Below are positions 61,976 to 64,000 of a stretch of DNA of 64,000 nt, piece by piece. The notes below the pieces were generated by a model that was not told where the DNA came from, made no database searches, and saw only the letters and a program-made list of their open reading frames with translations. Positions within the stretch are counted from its first letter, which is position 1. Each line of letters starts with the position of its first letter. The position numbers and the translations under genes were made by a program. The stretch is from Hydrogenophaga sp. (GTDB taxonomy: Bacteria; Pseudomonadota; Gammaproteobacteria; Burkholderiales; Burkholderiaceae_C): positions 124,001-188,000 of the forward strand of contig NZ_JAABRQ010000001.1 in NCBI RefSeq assembly GCF_011390835.1, written 5' to 3'.

Positions 61976-64000
61976 GCTTGTACCTTCAGCAGTTGTCGCT
62001 TCAATGTCTCGAATTCCTCGTCGGCTTCCATCGTCTTTCGGTTGGACGACAGCGCCATGCTGGCCTGAGAGCTTCCTTCACCCGCAGGCGCCAGCCAGAC
62101 CCAGACGCGGCGCTCGCGCACGTAGAGCATCGCAAAAACGCCCACGATCAGCAAGAGGCAGCCCAGATATACGATGTTCTGGCCTGGCGCGCGCGCCACC
62201 TGAAACACGCTGGCCTGCACATGCTCGAAGTCCTTGAGCTGGAAGGTCATGGGAGCAGGGTAATAGAAGGCGTCGCTGAGGCTGAGCACGGCATTGGTCA
62301 TGAACGTCTGCGTCACCTCATCGCGCGGCAAGGGCGCCAGGCCAGCACGCTCGCGGCTGATCTGCATCAGCTCAAACAGGCTGCCGTTCAAGATGCGCAC
62401 CAGTACATCGCTGGCCCGCTCGCGTTCCGCGGCCGGCACATTCGCCTCCAGAAACGCAGAGACGGCGGGCAGTCCGCCCTTGGCCGTCTGCGGCGGCAGG
62501 TCGGCATTGCCCAGGATGTCAATACGCTCAGCGCCCGCAAACAAGGCCATAGCCCGCGCGGCTGAGCCTTGCAGCGCATCCGCCAGCTCCACACGCCCAC
62601 CCTCCACCGCCGACAACGCATACCGTTGCACCGCCAGCTCGCGCATGGCGGGATCGTCCAGTGCGGCCCTCAGGCGCACAAAGTCCTGCAGGCTGTCCTC
62701 GCGATCGGCCGGCACGCGCAGGTACCGGATGGGCTCGGCTGGCGTCTCGCGCAGGCCCAGCAGATAGACGCGTGCGCCGTCGATTTCCACCGGTAGCATG
62801 TAGTTGTGGTACTCGACCGCCTGACCCGCTCCGTCGCGCAACTTGTAAGTGATGCTGGGGCCGACGTTTCGCAACACTTTCTCGGTCACGGTCTTGTGGC
62901 CCGAGCCCAGGCGGCTCTCGATGGCGGTGCGCAAATCGACCTTGCGCACATCGGTGCCCGAGCCCAGGTCGGTGCCGGAGAAGTTCTCGACGTTGATCAC
63001 CCGCAGGCCGGTGAATTCCAGCGTGAGCTGCTCGTCGCCGTTGCTCAGTGGCGCTGAGCTGCCGATGGTGCCGGTGACCTCAAAGGGTTTGGTCGGGCTG
63101 TTGAGCGGCAGGGCCTGCAAGGTGACCTTGGAGCCACCGTCGTCGAAGCTGGACTGGTAGATGTTGATCCCGCGGTGGCTGGCGGGGTGGTTCACCTCGA
63201 CTCGCGCCTCTTTCGCCTCGCCGGTCTCGTGATCGTGAATCACGATATCACTGGCGAACAGCTTGGGCATGCCGGTTTCGTAGTACTCGACGACGAATTT
63301 CTTCAGCTCAACCGAAAACGGCAGGTCTTGTAGCAACACGCCTTCGGGCTGCGCCAGGATGGCCGTGCCCGCGGTGGTGCCCTCGGTCACCAGCAGATTG
63401 CCGCGGAAGGTAGGGTTGCTGGGGGAAAGCCGGTGCTGCGCCGGCACATCGGCAATCAGCCCCCCCCCGGTGAACGGCGTCTTGCCGTTGAACCAGGTCT
63501 GTCCACGCACCATGAGGTCACCATCAAGAAGTCCGCCGATACAGACCAGCACGATGGCGCTGTGCGCAGCGAGGTAACCGATCTTGTTGGCCGTGCCCTT
63601 CTTGGCGGCCACCATCCAGCCGGTACCACCCGCGGATGGCCTGGACTGCAGCTTGACCTTCCAGCCCGCACCCAGCAGGGTCTGGCCGATGCGGTTCGCA
63701 GCGCCTTCTGCTGTCTCGTTAAGCGCCTGTTCTGCCCGGTTGGGAAAGGCCTTGAGGCTTTGCTCGCGGACGTTTTCCTTGAAGGTCTTGAAGTCAGCAA
63801 AAATCTTGGGCGTGTTGCGGGCAATGCACAGGCTGGTGCTGGTGACCAGGAACGCCAGAATCAGCAAAAACCACCAGGCGCTGTAGACCGAGTAGAGGTG
63901 GGCGCTGGCGAACACATCGGCCCAGAACGGGCCAAACTGGTTCACGTAGTTGTTGAACGGCTCGTGCTGCTTGATCACGGTGCCAATGACCGAAGCGATG
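61972..64000 (-). CDS. resB: Cytochrome c biogenesis protein ResB (N-terminus beyond the window)
   Basis: ResB and CcsB together form the System II haem lyase. The frame stays open to the right edge, where it reads IASVIGTVIKQHEPFNNYVN, so the gene starts outside the window; the GTG at 63978 is internal. About 676 residues are visible: hydrophobic helices (SAWWFLLILAFLVTSTSLCI), a large periplasmic domain, and a last helix (IVYLGCLLLIVGVFAMLYV). It is translationally coupled to ccsB. Confidence 0.94.
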   Translation of the reverse strand, partial: IASVIGTVIKQHEPFNNYVNQFGPFWADVFASAHLYSVYSAWWFLLILAFLVTSTSLCIARNTPKIFADFKTFKENVREQSLKAFPNRAEQALNETAEGAANRIGQTLLGAGWKVKLQSRPSAGGTGWMVAAKKGTANKIGYLAAHSAIVLVCIGGLLDGDLMVRGQTWFNGKTPFTGGGLIADVPAQHRLSPSNPTFRGNLLVTEGTTAGTAILAQPEGVLLQDLPFSVELKKFVVEYYETGMPKLFASDIVIHDHETGEAKEARVEVNHPASHRGINIYQSSFDDGGSKVTLQALPLNSPTKPFEVTGTIGSSAPLSNGDEQLTLEFTGLRVINVENFSGTDLGSGTDVRKVDLRTAIESRLGSGHKTVTEKVLRNVGPSITYKLRDGAGQAVEYHNYMLPVEIDGARVYLLGLRETPAEPIRYLRVPADREDSLQDFVRLRAALDDPAMRELAVQRYALSAVEGGRVELADALQGSAARAMALFAGAERIDILGNADLPPQTAKGGLPAVSAFLEANVPAAERERASDVLVRILNGSLFELMQISRERAGLAPLPRDEVTQTFMTNAVLSLSDAFYYPAPMTFQLKDFEHVQASVFQVARAPGQNIVYLGCLLLIVGVFAMLYVRERRVWVWLAPAGEGSSQASMALSSNRKTMEADEEFETLKRQLLKVQA

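Overview
This 64 kb window is a stretch of GC-rich bacterial chromosome that reads as a betaproteobacterium of the order Burkholderiales, most likely family Comamonadaceae (Acidovorax/Hydrogenophaga/Rhodoferax-like). That placement is inferred from gene content, gene order and protein style, not from a database search. The diagnostic blocks are pilC-pilD-coaE-zapD-yacG, petABC-sspA-sspB, the mla operon running into a BolA-like gene, murA and the his genes, hisIE-HIT-tatABC, pilMNOPQ-aroK-aroB-dgt, and msrPQ next to ResB/CcsB. Coding density is very high, and many same-strand neighbours overlap by ATGA, which suggests long translationally coupled operons.

Layout. 1-2940 (+): end of pilC, then pilD, coaE, zapD and yacG. 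2937-9420 (-): a peptidoglycan M23 peptidase, secA, argJ, a DUF815 AAA+ ATPase and mutT, with a small DUF721/DciA-type gene diverging at 9468. 9839-14092 (-): petABC (cytochrome bc1), sspA, sspB and tRNA-Thr(UGU). 14372-18312: mscL (+), pdxA, a Nif3-like gene and a 46-residue DUF3149 microprotein (-), then an HtrA-type protease (+), with an FNR-like box between the last two. 18334-29673 (-): tatCBA, a HIT protein, a DUF4870 protein, hisE and hisI; a LapA-like gene on the + strand; then hisF, hisA, hisH, hisB, hisC, hisD, hisG and murA. 29809-35850 (-): BolA-like, an ABC-2 exporter pair, and mlaB, mlaC, mlaA, mlaD, mlaE, mlaF (phospholipid transport). 36110-42348 (-): gltD and gltB (glutamate synthase). 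42435-43916: a REP-associated tyrosine transposase element and an AT-richer islet with two tiny possible membrane ORFs; this is the only clearly accessory DNA. 43917-46134 (-): two transporters. 46140-54288 (-): dgt, aroB, aroK and pilQPONM. 54560-56980 (+): PBP1A, convergent with cyaY. 57312-58871 (+): lptM-like and lysA. 58841 to the right edge (-): msrQ, msrP, ccsB and the truncated resB.

Functionally the window combines cell-envelope biogenesis (type IV pilus, Sec and Tat export, Mla, MurA, PBP1A, M23, MscL), aerobic respiration and cytochrome maturation (bc1, CcsB/ResB), amino-acid biosynthesis (His, Arg, Glu, Lys, aromatic) and protein quality control (HtrA, SspA/B, MsrPQ). I found no CRISPR array, prophage, defence island, toxin-antitoxin pair or rRNA. 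I see no convincing undescribed system. The most unusual items are the transposase element abutting the gltB promoter, the AT-rich islet beside it, a 66-bp GC-rich repeat found twice directly after stop codons, and several small regulatory-looking palindromes.
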